Source: Manihot esculenta
Taxonomy: Eukaryota; Streptophyta; Magnoliopsida; Malpighiales; Euphorbiaceae
Assembly: GCF_001659605.2 (NCBI RefSeq)
Contig: NC_035164.2
Coordinates: forward strand, 19,438,000 to 19,501,999
Length of the DNA stretch: 64,000 bases
Direction of reading: 5' to 3'
In this document: in pieces, positions 33,254 through 44,682 of the stretch
Numbering within the stretch: the stretch's first letter is position 1
Layout: the number at the start of each line of letters is the position of its first letter
Program-made: the position numbers and the translations under genes
Notes under the pieces: model-generated
What the model was told of the DNA's origin: nothing
Seen by the model: only the letters and a program-made list of their open reading frames with translations
Databases searched by the model: none

Positions 33254-34140
33254 GCTTGGCTTATCCCAATCTGCATATATTGATAAAGTGTTAAAACAGT
33301 TTAGGATTAAGGAATCCAAGAGAGGATTCCTGTGTATGTCACATGGAGTTCGTCTCTCTAAAAATATATATTATAAGACACAAGTTGAAAAAGATAGAAT
33401 GAAAAGAGTTCAATATGCTTTTACTATAGGATCCATAATTCATGTGATGTTATGCACTATACCATATATATTATATGCTTTGAGCATAGCTAGTAGAAAC
33501 CAAGCAGACCCAGGTGAAGGTCATTGGATCGTTGTTGAAAATATCCTCAAGTACTCAAGAAGAACTAAGGATAATTTTCTCATTCTCAAGTACTTGAGAA
33601 GAACTACGGATAATTTTTTCTTTTATGGAGGCTCTGATGAACTCAAAGTTCATGGTTATTCGGATGCTAGTTTCCAATCATATTTTGATGATAGCAAATC
33701 TCAATCCAATTACACTCTAAATGGTGGAGCAGTGAATTGGAAAAATTCCAAACAAGAGACCATTACAAATTCTACAAATGAAGCCCAGTACATTTCTGCC
33801 TTTGAGGCAGCAAATGAGGTAGTTTGGATAAAAAAGTTTATTTCTATACTTAATGTGGTTCCTAGCATTGTTGATCCAGTTACCTTAAACTATGATAACA
33901 ATAGAACCATTGCACAAGTAAAGAAATACAGGTCTCCTTAATGATCCAAGCATATACTTAGGCGATTCCAATAGATTTAAGAGATCATTGAAAGGAAAGA
34001 TGTGGAGATAAAGCGAGTTTTCCACTGATGATAATCTTGCAGATCCTTTCACTAAGGCATTGCTCTAGTAGAAACATAATTACCACATGGGTGCTTATGG
34101 GATAAGGCACATGGGTGATTGGCTTTAGTGCAAGTGGGAG
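33254..34140 (+). pseudogene. copia pol, part 2: RT C-terminus and RNase H (broken)
   Basis: Open from 33254 to 33941. LSQSAYIDKVLKQFRIKESK continues the RT; SIASRNQADPGEGHW and ILKYSRRTKDNF lead into RNase H with HGYSDASFQS (about 33653), SKQETITNSTNEAQYISAFE and NYDNNRTIAQ. A 15-codon in-frame tandem duplication (KYSRRTKDNFLI/KYLRRTTDNFFF) lies at about 33549-33632. After a frameshift the usual end ADPFTKAL is read near 34037-34063. Confidence 0.85.
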
Positions 34141-34142
34141 AT

Positions 34143-35735
34143 TGTTAGTAATATGCCCTACAACCAATTGGCTGGTTGTAGTTGGATATTATGTTTCATG
34201 TATTTTTAAGTGTTTAATATATTTTAATAAAGACATTTATTTATCTTTAATGTAAAGATAAAGTCCATGAGATTATATTACTATGCGAAGAAAATTATAA
34301 TGTGGTTATAATTGTGAGATTCCTATTGCATTTAAATAATATCTCTAAATGTTCTTAGTCAATGTTCTTTTCATTATTGGATAACGACTAGAACTATTGA
34401 GACTGGTACATATTACGTTTTTTTCCTTTTATAGAAATCAACTTATCTCATAGATTGAGATATTGAGATATCTAGAACTAATATATAGGTGCTTATTTTA
34501 TAAATAAGTGCACTGCTTATTTTATAAGTAAGTACACTGAACTGACCCGCTTGAGGAATGCATATAGAGAATAATCTATGTCTATGGGTTACTCAAGTGA
34601 TGGTTGTATAAGTGATCATTTAACTTGAAATCAATAAATCATCATATATAGAGACTTCTATGTTTTGATTATTTTTACACATTATTTGGTTCATGAGTAA
34701 TAGATGGGAATGAATTGGATATAGTAGAAACTTTATGAAGGTATTTATGTCACAACTCTAGGTTTCTTAGGGAATGTCCCATTTATTCTCTACTAGCATT
34801 GATCATGAAATCCTTGCGCAGGATGGAATAAAATTAGCAAATTATATTTAGAATTTCATTCAATAGGTCAATAGCTAATAAGTGAGAACTAATATGATTT
34901 AACATAGCATATATGCACCATATATTAAATTTTAAATCGGGACATTTGTGATGAAGGGATATTAATTACACTGAGAAACCATGTACTAAAAGATTAAGTC
35001 AAACAACTTTAAACATTCCAAATATTTAGCTAGCCTTGACATGTTGTTGAACAATATTATTGATCTTCAAATTAATTAATTAGTTAATTATATTTGTTGC
35101 AACATATTTGAAATCTAATGGATCACATACATAAAGAATAGCATGAGAAAATAAAACAAGAAGCTAAATCAAGTAGCGCTTAATTGTATATAAATTTTAT
35201 GAGATTAGAATAAAATTTTAATTTGAATGGATTACGATTTTAGCCTAATTAATTAAGTAGGGACTTAATTAAATTTGTCTAAAATTTATATAACTTGTTT
35301 ATTAAAATTTTGGACCATAATTATAATTTATTTATTTAATTAAAAAAATAAATGTTATTATATTAAAACCCTAGAGTGTTAGTATAAAAGAATTTCTTAT
35401 GAGATCCCAGGGACAGAGTTTAGAGAGCCTCCAGAATTTGTAAGAAAAGATAGAGAGCTACCACTCAAAATCTTTTCTCCTTCAAAACCCTTAGAATTGT
35501 TATAAGATTTTTCGATTGATTTCTATGTGGATATCGTTAGAAACTATACACTTGGACGATATGTGATTTGCAACAACCCAATTGAGATGAACAGTCTCAC
35601 GTTTTGCTAAAAAAAGTACTTATTTTCTCTACTTTTATTACTTTATTCGTTAAAACATGATTCATGATCGTGGAAAATTTTTTATTTTTCTTATTTTTTT
35701 CACTGCGTTTAATTTGATTGAAAACTTAACGGTAA
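34143..35735 (+). repeat. 3' LTR of the copia element
   Basis: Begins TGTTAGTAATATGCCC directly after the polypurine tract. TATA box at 35383-35389 (AGTATAAAAG), followed by a plausible leader (GAGATCCCAGGGACAGAG). The end is placed near CACTGCGTTTAATTTG (about 35700-35735) from the usual form of such LTRs; there is no second copy in the window to confirm it. Confidence 0.65.
35383..35389 (+). promoter_or_regulatory. TATA box of the copia LTR
   Basis: TATAAAA within AGTATAAAAGAATTT, about 350 bp from the inferred LTR end. Supported only by motif and location. Confidence 0.45.
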
Positions 35736-36659
35736 ATTGATTTAATTTAGACAGTTGTGATTAAAATGTGAAAATGTCCAAATGGTGAAATATTTAAGTG
35801 GATTAAAATGGTTTTTAAGTAGCTTATATGTACTAGAATATCTAAATTCTAAAAATGCTAGCAATGAAAAAATATATGTGTTGGAGATTTGAAATTGCGT
35901 TATATCAAATGTTAAATATTTTAAAAAGTTAATATGATATACATAATATAGGTAAATTAAAAATGATAATTAATTTTTAGCTTAATAAATTTAATAAGAA
36001 TCGTGGTATGGTATGCAATATATAAATTTAGCAGTACTGTGTTATAATTACATGAATTTTAGAACTATAATGAGATACCAATAGGTTCGTATTGAAGCCC
36101 TATCACTATAATTAAAGATGAACTTTTTAGTCCTGCAGTTTTTTGTATTCTTTGCCGTAGACACACTTACAATTTTACCTTATTTGATTGGTTAGTCCCA
36201 CTGAATTTATAGGGCTAATGTTTAATTAAAAAAAAGACACATGAAATAAAATTGATTAATAAGTAAAATAGGATTTAAATGTAAAATCTACTACCGAATC
36301 ACTTGCATAATATTGAATTAAATTAGAATAAAACATGAATAAATATTGTAAACACATGGTTTATTTCTTTTACCTGTAACTTTATAAAAGTGATCGTCTT
36401 TATTTTAGGTTTAATTGTTTATAGGAATTGGTATGTACTTTTTAACTTACGTTATTAAATAAATTTTATTTAAAATATTTATTTACAAAAATTGAGAGTC
36501 ACTAAGTAATTTTCTTACCGTGTCAGTTTTTCTTTCTAAGCAGAGGTTGTAGGTACTGATAAGAAACTTGAATATAGCCCACGATTTGCATCCGCCAAAG
36601 GGATATATCAACATATTTTAGCTATATATTTTGATCTGATGTGTATAGTTAAAATTAGG
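35736..36659. other. AT-rich non-coding region
   Basis: No ORF, RNA gene or recognisable transposon ends. It may include old 5' sequence of the gypsy remnant that follows. Confidence 0.4.
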
Positions 36660-39190
36660 TAGAGAGTCATGCTCCATTAGATATCACCAGCCATATCCTA
36701 CCACAGGCTCCTCATAGTACTGGTCTAACACAGGATGTCTGACTACAACAACTGGCACAAATATTTAGACAAGTTGCAGGAACAAATCAGTAACCTTCAT
36801 TCCAACCACTAGTTCTTGCACAAGCACCTGATAGACCATCGAAAGATAACTTAAGAAAATATGGTGCAAGTAAGTTTAAGGGATGAAATAAGGATGACCC
36901 ACTTGTCGCATAATATTGTTTACAGAGTATAGAGAGGGTCTTACTGCAGTTGCAACATTCACTAAAGGACAATATAGTTTGTTCAATTTCTCTAGTAAAA
37001 GAAGTATATTAGTGGAGGGACACAGTGGCATATAAAGTACAACTAGCATAGAGGACCTAGGAATTTTTCTTGATAAAATTCAGAAAGTAATATGTATGAG
37101 ATCTATACATGGAACAGAAGAAAAGGAAGTTTCTATTCCTAAAATAGGGCACATATACAGTTAATGAACATAAGAAAGACTTTATCAAGTTGAATGGATA
37201 TGTCAGAGAGATAATACGTACACAGGAAGCCAGGTGCAAGAAGTTTGAGCAGGGATTTCATAATGAGATTAGATTCTATTTGGCAGCTCATCTTATCAGA
37301 GAGTTCTCTTTAATAGTGAATGCAGCCTTGAACATAGAAAGAATAATAGTAAAAAAGTAGAGCATAAAGCAAAAAAAGTTAGAGAATTCAATTCTTTCTT
37401 GGGAACAAGTAAGAAATATAAAACTTTAGCCTTTTAGATAGTCACATGTAGAGACAATTTGATGTTAGAGAATTCAATTCTTTCTTGGGAACAAGTAAGA
37501 AATATAAAACTTCAGCCTTTTAGGTAGAGTCACATGTAGAGACAATTTGATGTGATTCTAAACATAAAATGGTTGTTCAGACACCAGGTCATAGTTGATT
37601 GCAGAAATAAGATAGTCACACCTAAAACACCAAAGAGCGAAGAAGTGTTAGTTATATGGAAGAGGTAAAACTTCCTTCCAATGTGATATCAACTACAATA
37701 ACTATAAGAATGGTAAGAAAAGGATGTGAAGCCTACCTAGCCTATATGCTAGAGGTTAAGAAAGAGAAACCTACTGTTCATGATACACCTACAGTCTCTA
37801 ATGCATTTCTAGATGAATTATTGAGTTTATTACTATAGTGGGAAAGGGAGTTCACTGTGAAGGTTTTACTAGGCACTATACTTATATCCATTGCTTCATA
37901 TAGAATAGCTCCTATAGAATTAAAAGAATTAAAAGCGAAACTACAAGAATTACATGATAAAGGCTTAGAGTTGACCTTAGAAAGATAAAGACCATTCTTA
38001 TATGAAACCCACCATAAAATGTTACAAAGTTCATGAGTCTTTTAAGGTTTGACTGGCTATTTTGTAAAATTATTCTCCAAGATAGCTACTCTCCTAATAT
38101 TGTTATTGTAGAAAAAAGTTAAATTTATATGGAATGAAAAATTCCATGCAAGCTTTGAAAATCTAAAGGCGCTTCTCATAAAAGCACATGTCCTCACACC
38201 ACCAATAATAGGTAAAGACTTTGTACTTGATGCTTCACACAATGTATTTGGTCGCATTTTAATGTAGGACAGAAACTGGTTGCATATACTTCTAGACAAC
38301 TGAAGGCACATGAAAGAAATTATTCTATCCAAAATTTAGAATTTACTGTCATAGTTTTTGTATTAAAGATATGGAACACTACTTAGATACTAAATAGTTA
38401 TATATCTATACATATAAAAAAAGACAAATATTTGCCTACACAGAAGGAGCTTAAATTTGAGACAAAGTTGATGGATGAAATTACTAAAAGATTATGACTG
38501 TGTCATAGACTACCACCCTAGTAAGGTAAATATAGTGGTAAATGCTCTTAGCAAGAAATATTTCACTATTCTTAAAGCTATGAATGCTCATTTGGCACTA
38601 GTGATGGATGGAGTCACTATTGCATAGCTAAAAGTTAAATCTAATTTCCTCTGGTAAGTTTAGGAAGCCTAGAAGGGAGATAAAAAGATAATGATAAGAC
38701 AAGTCTAAGAGGGGAAGGCGAATGGGTATGAAATTAAAGCTAATGTGTTCTTATACCACCAGAGCAAAATATGTGTCCTCGATATTGTTGAATTGAAAAA
38801 AAGTATCAATAAAAAACACATAGTAGCCTTTATGCAATACATTTTTGCATAAAAAAAACATACCAATACTTGAAGTAGAATTACGAGTGACCGAGTATCA
38901 AAAGAAATATAGTTGCATTAGTTTCTCATTGTTTAACATGTTAAAAGCCAAAGGCATAGCACTAAGTCTCTTCTAATTTGTTGTATGCAATATTTATACT
39001 AAAGTGGAAGTGAGACAAGATTATTGTATTAATAGATTGTTACTTACACCAAAGGATAAATATATTGTTTGAGTGGTTATTGATAAATGGACAAAGTTAG
39101 CTCACTTTTTGCCCTTGATAACTGATTATTCACTATAAAAGCATGTAGAATTACAAATAAATGAGATAGTGAGGATTTTGAAAAATTTCA
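36660..39190 (+). pseudogene. Ancient gypsy (chromovirus-like) gag-pol remnant
   Basis: Very decayed, recognisable only as short patches. Gag-like text with WRDTVAYKVQ and QGFHNEIRFYLAAHLIREF occurs at about 36690-37350. RT entry ELKAKLQELHDKG is near 37930-37975. The end of RT and RNase H have KKVKFIWNEKFHASFENLK at about 38110, [20 protein letters not shown] at about 38277-38337 and an RNase H tail near 38515-38560. Integrase patches lie near 39065-39130 (VIDKWTKLAHFLP). Blocks resemble the Tekay-type pol of copies A and B. A gag segment of about 80 bases (37385-37465) is nearly repeated at 37465-37545. No LTR pair was resolved. Confidence 0.7.
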
Positions 39191-39645
39191 GAGTGTATTT
39201 TTTTTTTATTTCTCTCTTAATCTTTATAAATGATTTCCATGCGTATTTATACACAAAGGATTATAACTAAAAAGAAAACAAATAATTACACCATAATTAA
39301 GGATTCTAATTTGTGCCTAAAATCAATAATCAAATCATCACGTAAGTAGCCAATAAATAAGCCAACACTTCATCTCAAGTTGGTATATAGATGTCGCACA
39401 TACTTAACTTGCAAATCAAATTATCATAGGTCTTATTGTTAAGCTTTTTAGTAAACACATCAACAAGTTGTCCGTTAGAAATCATATGAACTAAACTTAA
39501 GACACCGTCTATAGTATTTCTTTAATGAAGTGTCGATCAATCTCAATATGCTTCATTGGATCACGTTGAACTAAATTTTACGCTATATTGATGGCAGATT
39601 TGTTGTTAAAATACAAAGTTATCTTATCTCTCTCAGGTAAATTTT
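39191..39645 (-). pseudogene. Minus-strand copia fragment: RNase H end and start of 3' LTR
   Basis: On the minus strand, 39400-39645 reads like the end of a plant copia pol: SAINIA, VQRDPMKHIEIDRHFIKE, then a region that would end KLSMCDIYIPT, with stops and a frameshift. A TTGAGATGAAG polypurine-like tract precedes TGTTGGCTTATTTATTGG, the LTR start at about 39372 running down to about 39191. The rest of that element is missing. It interrupts the gypsy remnant in its integrase region. Confidence 0.7.
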
Positions 39646-40310
39646 ATACTTGTAATTATTTACTTAATTATCTATATATATGAATACACTTACTTTATTT
39701 TATTATTTGTTTGTAATCACCTACTGAGTATTAACTCAACGTGTTGATTTTTACCTCACGCAGATTATAGATAAAATAGGCACAGCGGAGGTCGTCAGAG
39801 ATCTACATCAGACTTTAAGACCATTACCATAGCTGGTTGTTTGAGTCTCCGCGTCATAGTAGAGTTATATTTTGGCATGTACATATTAAATAGAGTGGGT
39901 TATGAAGGTTATGTAAATCAAATAATATAATTATGTATGGATAAAGAAAAAGAGTTAAGCGTTTGCATGTGATGATATCCATGAAAAAATAAGGAGTGAT
40001 ATTGTTATGAAATGTGTGCTAAATTAAATAATAGTAAATTATTAAATGACAGTTGATAATATAATTATAAGCATGATTTTCATAGGTACTACAGGTTGAA
40101 ATGCTGATGAAATAGAGGAAACTCTGCCAAAATTTTGATTTAAAATCTCACATTTACTTTAATCACTTTATGAAATTTACTTGAACTATCTAATAACTTG
40201 GTAGTTACAAATAAAGAAAATTGTTTAATTTTGATATATCTAAAAGGTATAGTTTGTGACTGTCTTGCTCTATCTACACTTTGATAGGGTAAAGGGTGTT
40301 ACACGTTACC
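39646..40310 (+). repeat. Possible decayed LTR of the gypsy remnant
   Basis: CACCTACTGAGTATTAACTC, a CTCACGCAG motif and the AGGTCGTCAGAG region echo the lay-out of Tekay LTRs (CTCACTGGGCTC, then CCCCAGGTTTGCAGG, in copy A at 12775-12822). It ends in GGGTGTTACA near 40296-40305. There is no partner copy to confirm it. Confidence 0.35.
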
Positions 40311-41384
40311 CTAATAGAAATTGGAAAAAAAATGAAAGATGTGACTAGCCCTCTCACTCCTAGCAGAGGTCCACTATCTTACATCGTCCATGAATTAATA
40401 ACCTAAGTTTATGATACTGGATATAAGAGAGAAAATGTGTTATGTACCATTCTCACCAGAAATTTACCTTAGAACTAGTATCAACCCCTTGCATTGTTTT
40501 TTACATTTTTTTCAAGTGTATTTAGTTGGAAATCTTTTATAGGCATTATGCAATCTACTTTTACACACACATGTGGCAGCATCCTTCAACCTAAGTATGT
40601 GGAGTTTCTTATTGACTTAAGGTAGGAAGATGACTAACTTTTCCTATTAAATATATTTCTAAATTTATTTCATGCCATTATCTAATTACCAAAAGTGGGG
40701 TTTCTAAATATGCATGGTTTCTACGTCATATTTAGCCATATATCAAGGACAGGTCCCCTAGATTTCTAAACATACAACTTAAGCCCATTTTAAGGTCTTT
40801 TTCCTCTAAGATATTTACTACTTAACCATTTTCATGCTAAAGTATAAACAATTCCTAAGCTATTACATGCATAAAAAGAGGAAGGATGATAAAAATTAAA
40901 ACCAATCCAAAAGGTCATAAAGAAATGAGAGAGGTAAAAAGAATTACATCACCAAAAAATAAACTAACATATATTAAAATAATTTAATTAAACTAATTCT
41001 AAGCTATGAGAAGGTTTTAGGCCCATCATCATTTGCAAAAGACCTTCAAAGTACTCCATTGGACTTCTACCATAGGTTCCATGGGTCCACCAAAGCATCA
41101 GTTGCACACCAAAGACTGAATGGGTTTTGGCCATGCTGTGATGTAGAGGGTAAAAATGAATTTTCCTCCTCTTGTATTTTCATTTACTAAAATAAATTAC
41201 CATAATAAAATAAGCAGACAAAATTAAATAAAATAAGAATCTAGAATTAAAATAAATAAAATCCAATTCTGAATAATTAGATTTAAACAGAATCCTAACG
41301 TGAATAAAATTCTAATTGAGACACAATTCCCATGAAAAGGGGATTCGATCATGGTAGGGCATTATGGTATTTTTTTTTTTCTAG
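40311..41384. other. Non-coding region
   Basis: No gene or transposon ends recognised. Poly-T at 41371-41380. The segment 41010-41150 is less AT-rich and may be an unrecognised repeat or old gene fragment, but no frame is convincing. Confidence 0.35.
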
Positions 41385-41398
41385 GAAATCAAGTATTT

Positions 41399-41475
41399 TT
41401 TTCTTTTTTTTTTTTTGAAATGGAGAGTAGGGATTGAACCTGCACTTACCACCAGGCTAAGCCTGTGAGTGCTAT
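41399..41475 (-). mobile_element. Short tRNA-related SINE-like retroposon with 14-bp TSD
   Basis: A perfect 14-bp duplication GAAATCAAGTATTT flanks it (41385-41398 and 41476-41489). On the minus strand the insert begins near ATAGCACTCACAGGC, contains TAGCCTGGTGG, like a Pol III A box, then GGTTCAATCCC, a B box, and ends in an A-rich tail (the T-rich run at 41399-41416). A box and B box are only about 8 bases apart, much closer than in a tRNA, so the tRNA-like head is internally deleted. It carries all hallmarks of LINE-driven retroposition. Confidence 0.75.
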
Positions 41476-41489
41476 GAAATCAAGTATTT

Positions 41490-41726
41490 ATTCCTACTTG
41501 TTTTGTGCATGAATTGATTGTGTGAATCTCATAATGGTAGTCTAATAGTTCATTTTTGGACGCATAAGACTTTGGATGATTATCTGAACATTTCTATTAG
41601 CCTCGTATACAAAAGGATGCTAAACAAGTATATGCATAATGCATTATGCAGGGGAGCTAAGTGAAAGTCTATATTGCAACACACCTCTGTTTAGCAAGGT
41701 CTAAGAAGGGAAGGGATAGCGTCTTT
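41490..41726. other. Non-coding spacer
   Basis: Nothing recognised between the SINE target duplication and the tandem duplication. Confidence 0.4.
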
Positions 41727-42242
41727 ATGATTGTAATTTATATAAAAGAATTTATTTTAATCTTTAATTTTAAAAATAGTGATTTTACTATGGTAATTCT
41801 ATTCATATTATTAATTCATAAAACATATATTAGAGTTTTTCTATTATTTTAATAAATTTAATTTAATTATTAATATTTTATCATTTCTATTAATATTATG
41901 AGGTGATTTTTTAATGTAGAAATAATTAATAATTATTTATTATAATAATAAATAAATAAATAATTTTCACTAATTATTAAAATTAATATGATTGTAATTT
42001 ATATTAAAAATTTTATTTTAATCTTTATTTTAAAAATATTGATTTTACGATGATAATTCTATTAATATTATTAATTCACAAAACTCTTAGAGTTTTTCAA
42101 TTATTCTAATAAATTTAATTCAATTGTTAATATTTCATCATTTCTATTAATATTACAAGGTGATTTTTTAATGTAAAAATAATTAATAATTATTTATTAT
42201 AATAATAAATAAATAAAATTTTCTAATTATTAAAATTAATAT
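41727..42242. repeat. AT-rich tandem duplication, two units of about 255-261 bp
   Basis: Unit 1 (41727-41987) and unit 2 (41988-42242) both begin ATGATTGTAATTTATAT and share successive blocks: GATTTTAC, ATATTATTAATTCA, TCATTTCTATTAATATTA, GGTGATTTTTTAATGTA and TTATTATAATAATAAATAAA. Numerous substitutions between units show that the duplication is old. No coding content. Confidence 0.85.
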
Positions 42243-42945
42243 ATTATAATATGTTATATAAATTATGAGTATAATGAGTAAAAATATCCTGCAAAACTAA
42301 TATATATATACCAATACGCGATTACATGTTTAGAGAAAAAAAATAAAAATGAAAAAACAGCTATGCGATGTCAGAAAATGAAGCCCTTGTAGTCTTCGAA
42401 GTTACAGCAAAATCAAACAAAGGAGATTCCTCTGGCAAATAGGGCCTGTGGGCTGTGGCGTTGTCGAGATGTCATCTTTTTTTATTTGAAAGAAAAAATA
42501 GAGAAAAAAGAAAAAAATATTTTTTAGTATCCAATAAGATGGAGTTGCGTATGCTATTGATCAGCTATTGCCACGCGTCATTTTCATTGATTTTGTCCTC
42601 TGTATTGTGTGCTTAAGGCTCTGTAATTTCACCGATCGTCTATGGTCTCCAACAATTCTCCATTTTGCAAAATATAAGTGGAGACAATAATTTATGAGAT
42701 AATAAATTTTTTATCATATTTTTAATTTAGTTTGATAACAAAATTTTACTTTTGATTCTCATTTGTTAAAAAATTGAAAATTTTATTATTATTGAAAATA
42801 TTTCTAATTTGAATTATTTTCTATTTAAGTTCAAATTTTATTAATCTGCAATATAATTATATTAATACATTTATAATTTATTTAAACATTAAAATTAACC
42901 AATATATACTAAAAATTACGACTAATAAAAAACTAAATAGTCATT
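42243..42945. other. Non-coding region left of the LINE
   Basis: Contains a less AT-rich piece at about 42360-42470 and 42600-42670 that may be 5' untranslated sequence of the LINE or unrelated. No frame is supported. Confidence 0.35.
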
Positions 42946-44560
42946 ATGAGAACTCAAACCCAGTCTATGGAAAAAGATGACCAGTAGCAACATAGTATTA
43001 GTAAGAAAAGAAAGGACGTTGAAGGTGGTTTTTCATTGGATGACCAACATGATAAGGTTGATGAGAGAATTCAACAAGGAGGGCCTTTAGTTTTATCATT
43101 TCAAGACATGTTGGTTAATGATTACTGTAATGATGAGACGGTGGTAGAAGAGAGTATTGATGAAACGTATAATTATATTTTTCCTTTCTAACGCTGAAGG
43201 TAAGGATGATGATGAGAAGTATCCTGTTATCAGGTTATCTAAGGCTAAGAAAGTCAAGTTTTGTAAATCCGGAGAAAGTCCCTGATTATAAAACTTATTG
43301 GTTGCTCTATAGGTTATGCCTATTTGTCGAGACAATCATGGAACTATGGAAGTCAAATCTCCAATGGATGTTTATTGCATTTGATAGTGATTTTTTCCTG
43401 ATCCATTTCAATAGTTCATATGACTATGATTTTGCTTTATTAGAAGGCCCTTAGATTATAGCGGATAATCATTTGTTAGTTCGCTAATGGTGTCCTGACT
43501 TTGACCCTTTTAATTTTATTTTGTAATGATTAGCATTATGGGTGAGATTCCCTTATTTACCTATAGAGTACTGTAGTGAAGAATTACTTGTGAAGGTTGG
43601 TGCGAAAATTGGAGAACCGATTAAGGTCGATCGAAACACAAGCCTGGTAACTAGAGGCCATTATGCAAGGCTTTGTGTGGAAGTTGATATTACAAAGCCG
43701 TTGTTATCGAAGTTTAAACTGATTCGAAGAGTTCGATATGTCGAGTATGAAGCTTTGCATACAGTGTTTTTTTCTTGCAGCAAATTTGGCCACACAAAGG
43801 ATAATTATTCTTCTTCTCTGATGGAACCTCCACCTTTGGTAGAGGATGAAAGACTCGTGCCAGCCCAAACTGTTTCCCATTTTGTCGCTAAAATAAGGAT
43901 GTGAATCCTGTTGTGGTTGATGATCTCAAGGATTGGAGGTTGGTTAAGAAAGATAAACATAGAGTTCAGCGCAATCAGGGGAGAACAAATTTGAAAATTG
44001 GAAGTGATAATAGGCGAATTACTACTAGTTTAAATAAGGGTAAGTCAACTGTTATGGGTTCTAATAATTGTTTTGATTATCTTTTTTATTTACAAGCTAG
44101 CGAAGATTATGGGAATCATAAGTTTGACTTACCAAGACCTACTTTGCCTTATGTTGAATCTTTAGGGAAGCAACAAAAGGAATCTAGGGGTAAAGACAAC
44201 GCTATTTTGAATATGGGTCATCTAAATGGGTTGGATAAATATGTGAAGTTTCTAAGTGGGAATCAAGAGACAAATCCAACTAGAAAATCAAGGGCTGAGT
44301 CGAATTTGACTGGAGGAATTTTAAGGACTGCAACAAAAGAAGATCATATGGTGGTTGTAGGTAACCAAAAGCAAAATCAAACACAAACTTGTATCATTTC
44401 CAACCCAAACTTGATGGGATTGGCATCTATTAATCCTGACCCTGACCTGAACAATTTGAACAGGTACCAGGACCTTCTTTTTCTCATCCTGCTAGCTCAA
44501 ATATTAATGAGAATGATCCGACTGGGAAGCAGGATGATGACCCTATTCTTATGGTAGCTA
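42946..44560 (+). pseudogene. LINE ORF1 (RNA-binding protein), broken
   Basis: Starts near ATG 42946 (MRTQTQSMEKDD), with an early TAG at about 42985. The N-terminal text KKRKDVEGGFSLDD and the later block of the DUF4283/zinc-knuckle type are typical of plant L1 ORF1. Clear homology lies at 43542-43790: LPIEYCSEELLVKVGAKIGE, ARLCVEVDITKPLLSKFKL, and YVEYEALHTVFFSCSKFGHT, a zinc knuckle whose first Cys is replaced (FSCSKFGH in place of FxCGxxGH). An open 218-codon tail (43901-44557) is low-complexity and polar. Stops and frameshifts in between make it non-functional. Confidence 0.75.
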
Positions 44561-44682
44561 AGAAATTTATTGATGAAGTTAAAAGGATTAGTTTAGTTGG
44601 TACAACTCCTATGGAAGAGCTTCTTTGATTTGTCTCTAATTTTGGGTTCTGCCATATTTATGGCTTTTATATTCAATGATTA

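Larger units (their letters stand above)
30972..35735 (+). mobile_element. 3' half of a Ty1/copia element with its 3' LTR
   Basis: Integrase core to RNase H followed by polypurine tract GCAAGTGGGAGAT (34130-34142) and an LTR from 34143. The 5' LTR, gag, protease and integrase start are absent, lost at the Athila junction. A MITE splits the RT. The right limit near 35735 is approximate. The lineage within copia was not determined. Confidence 0.8.
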
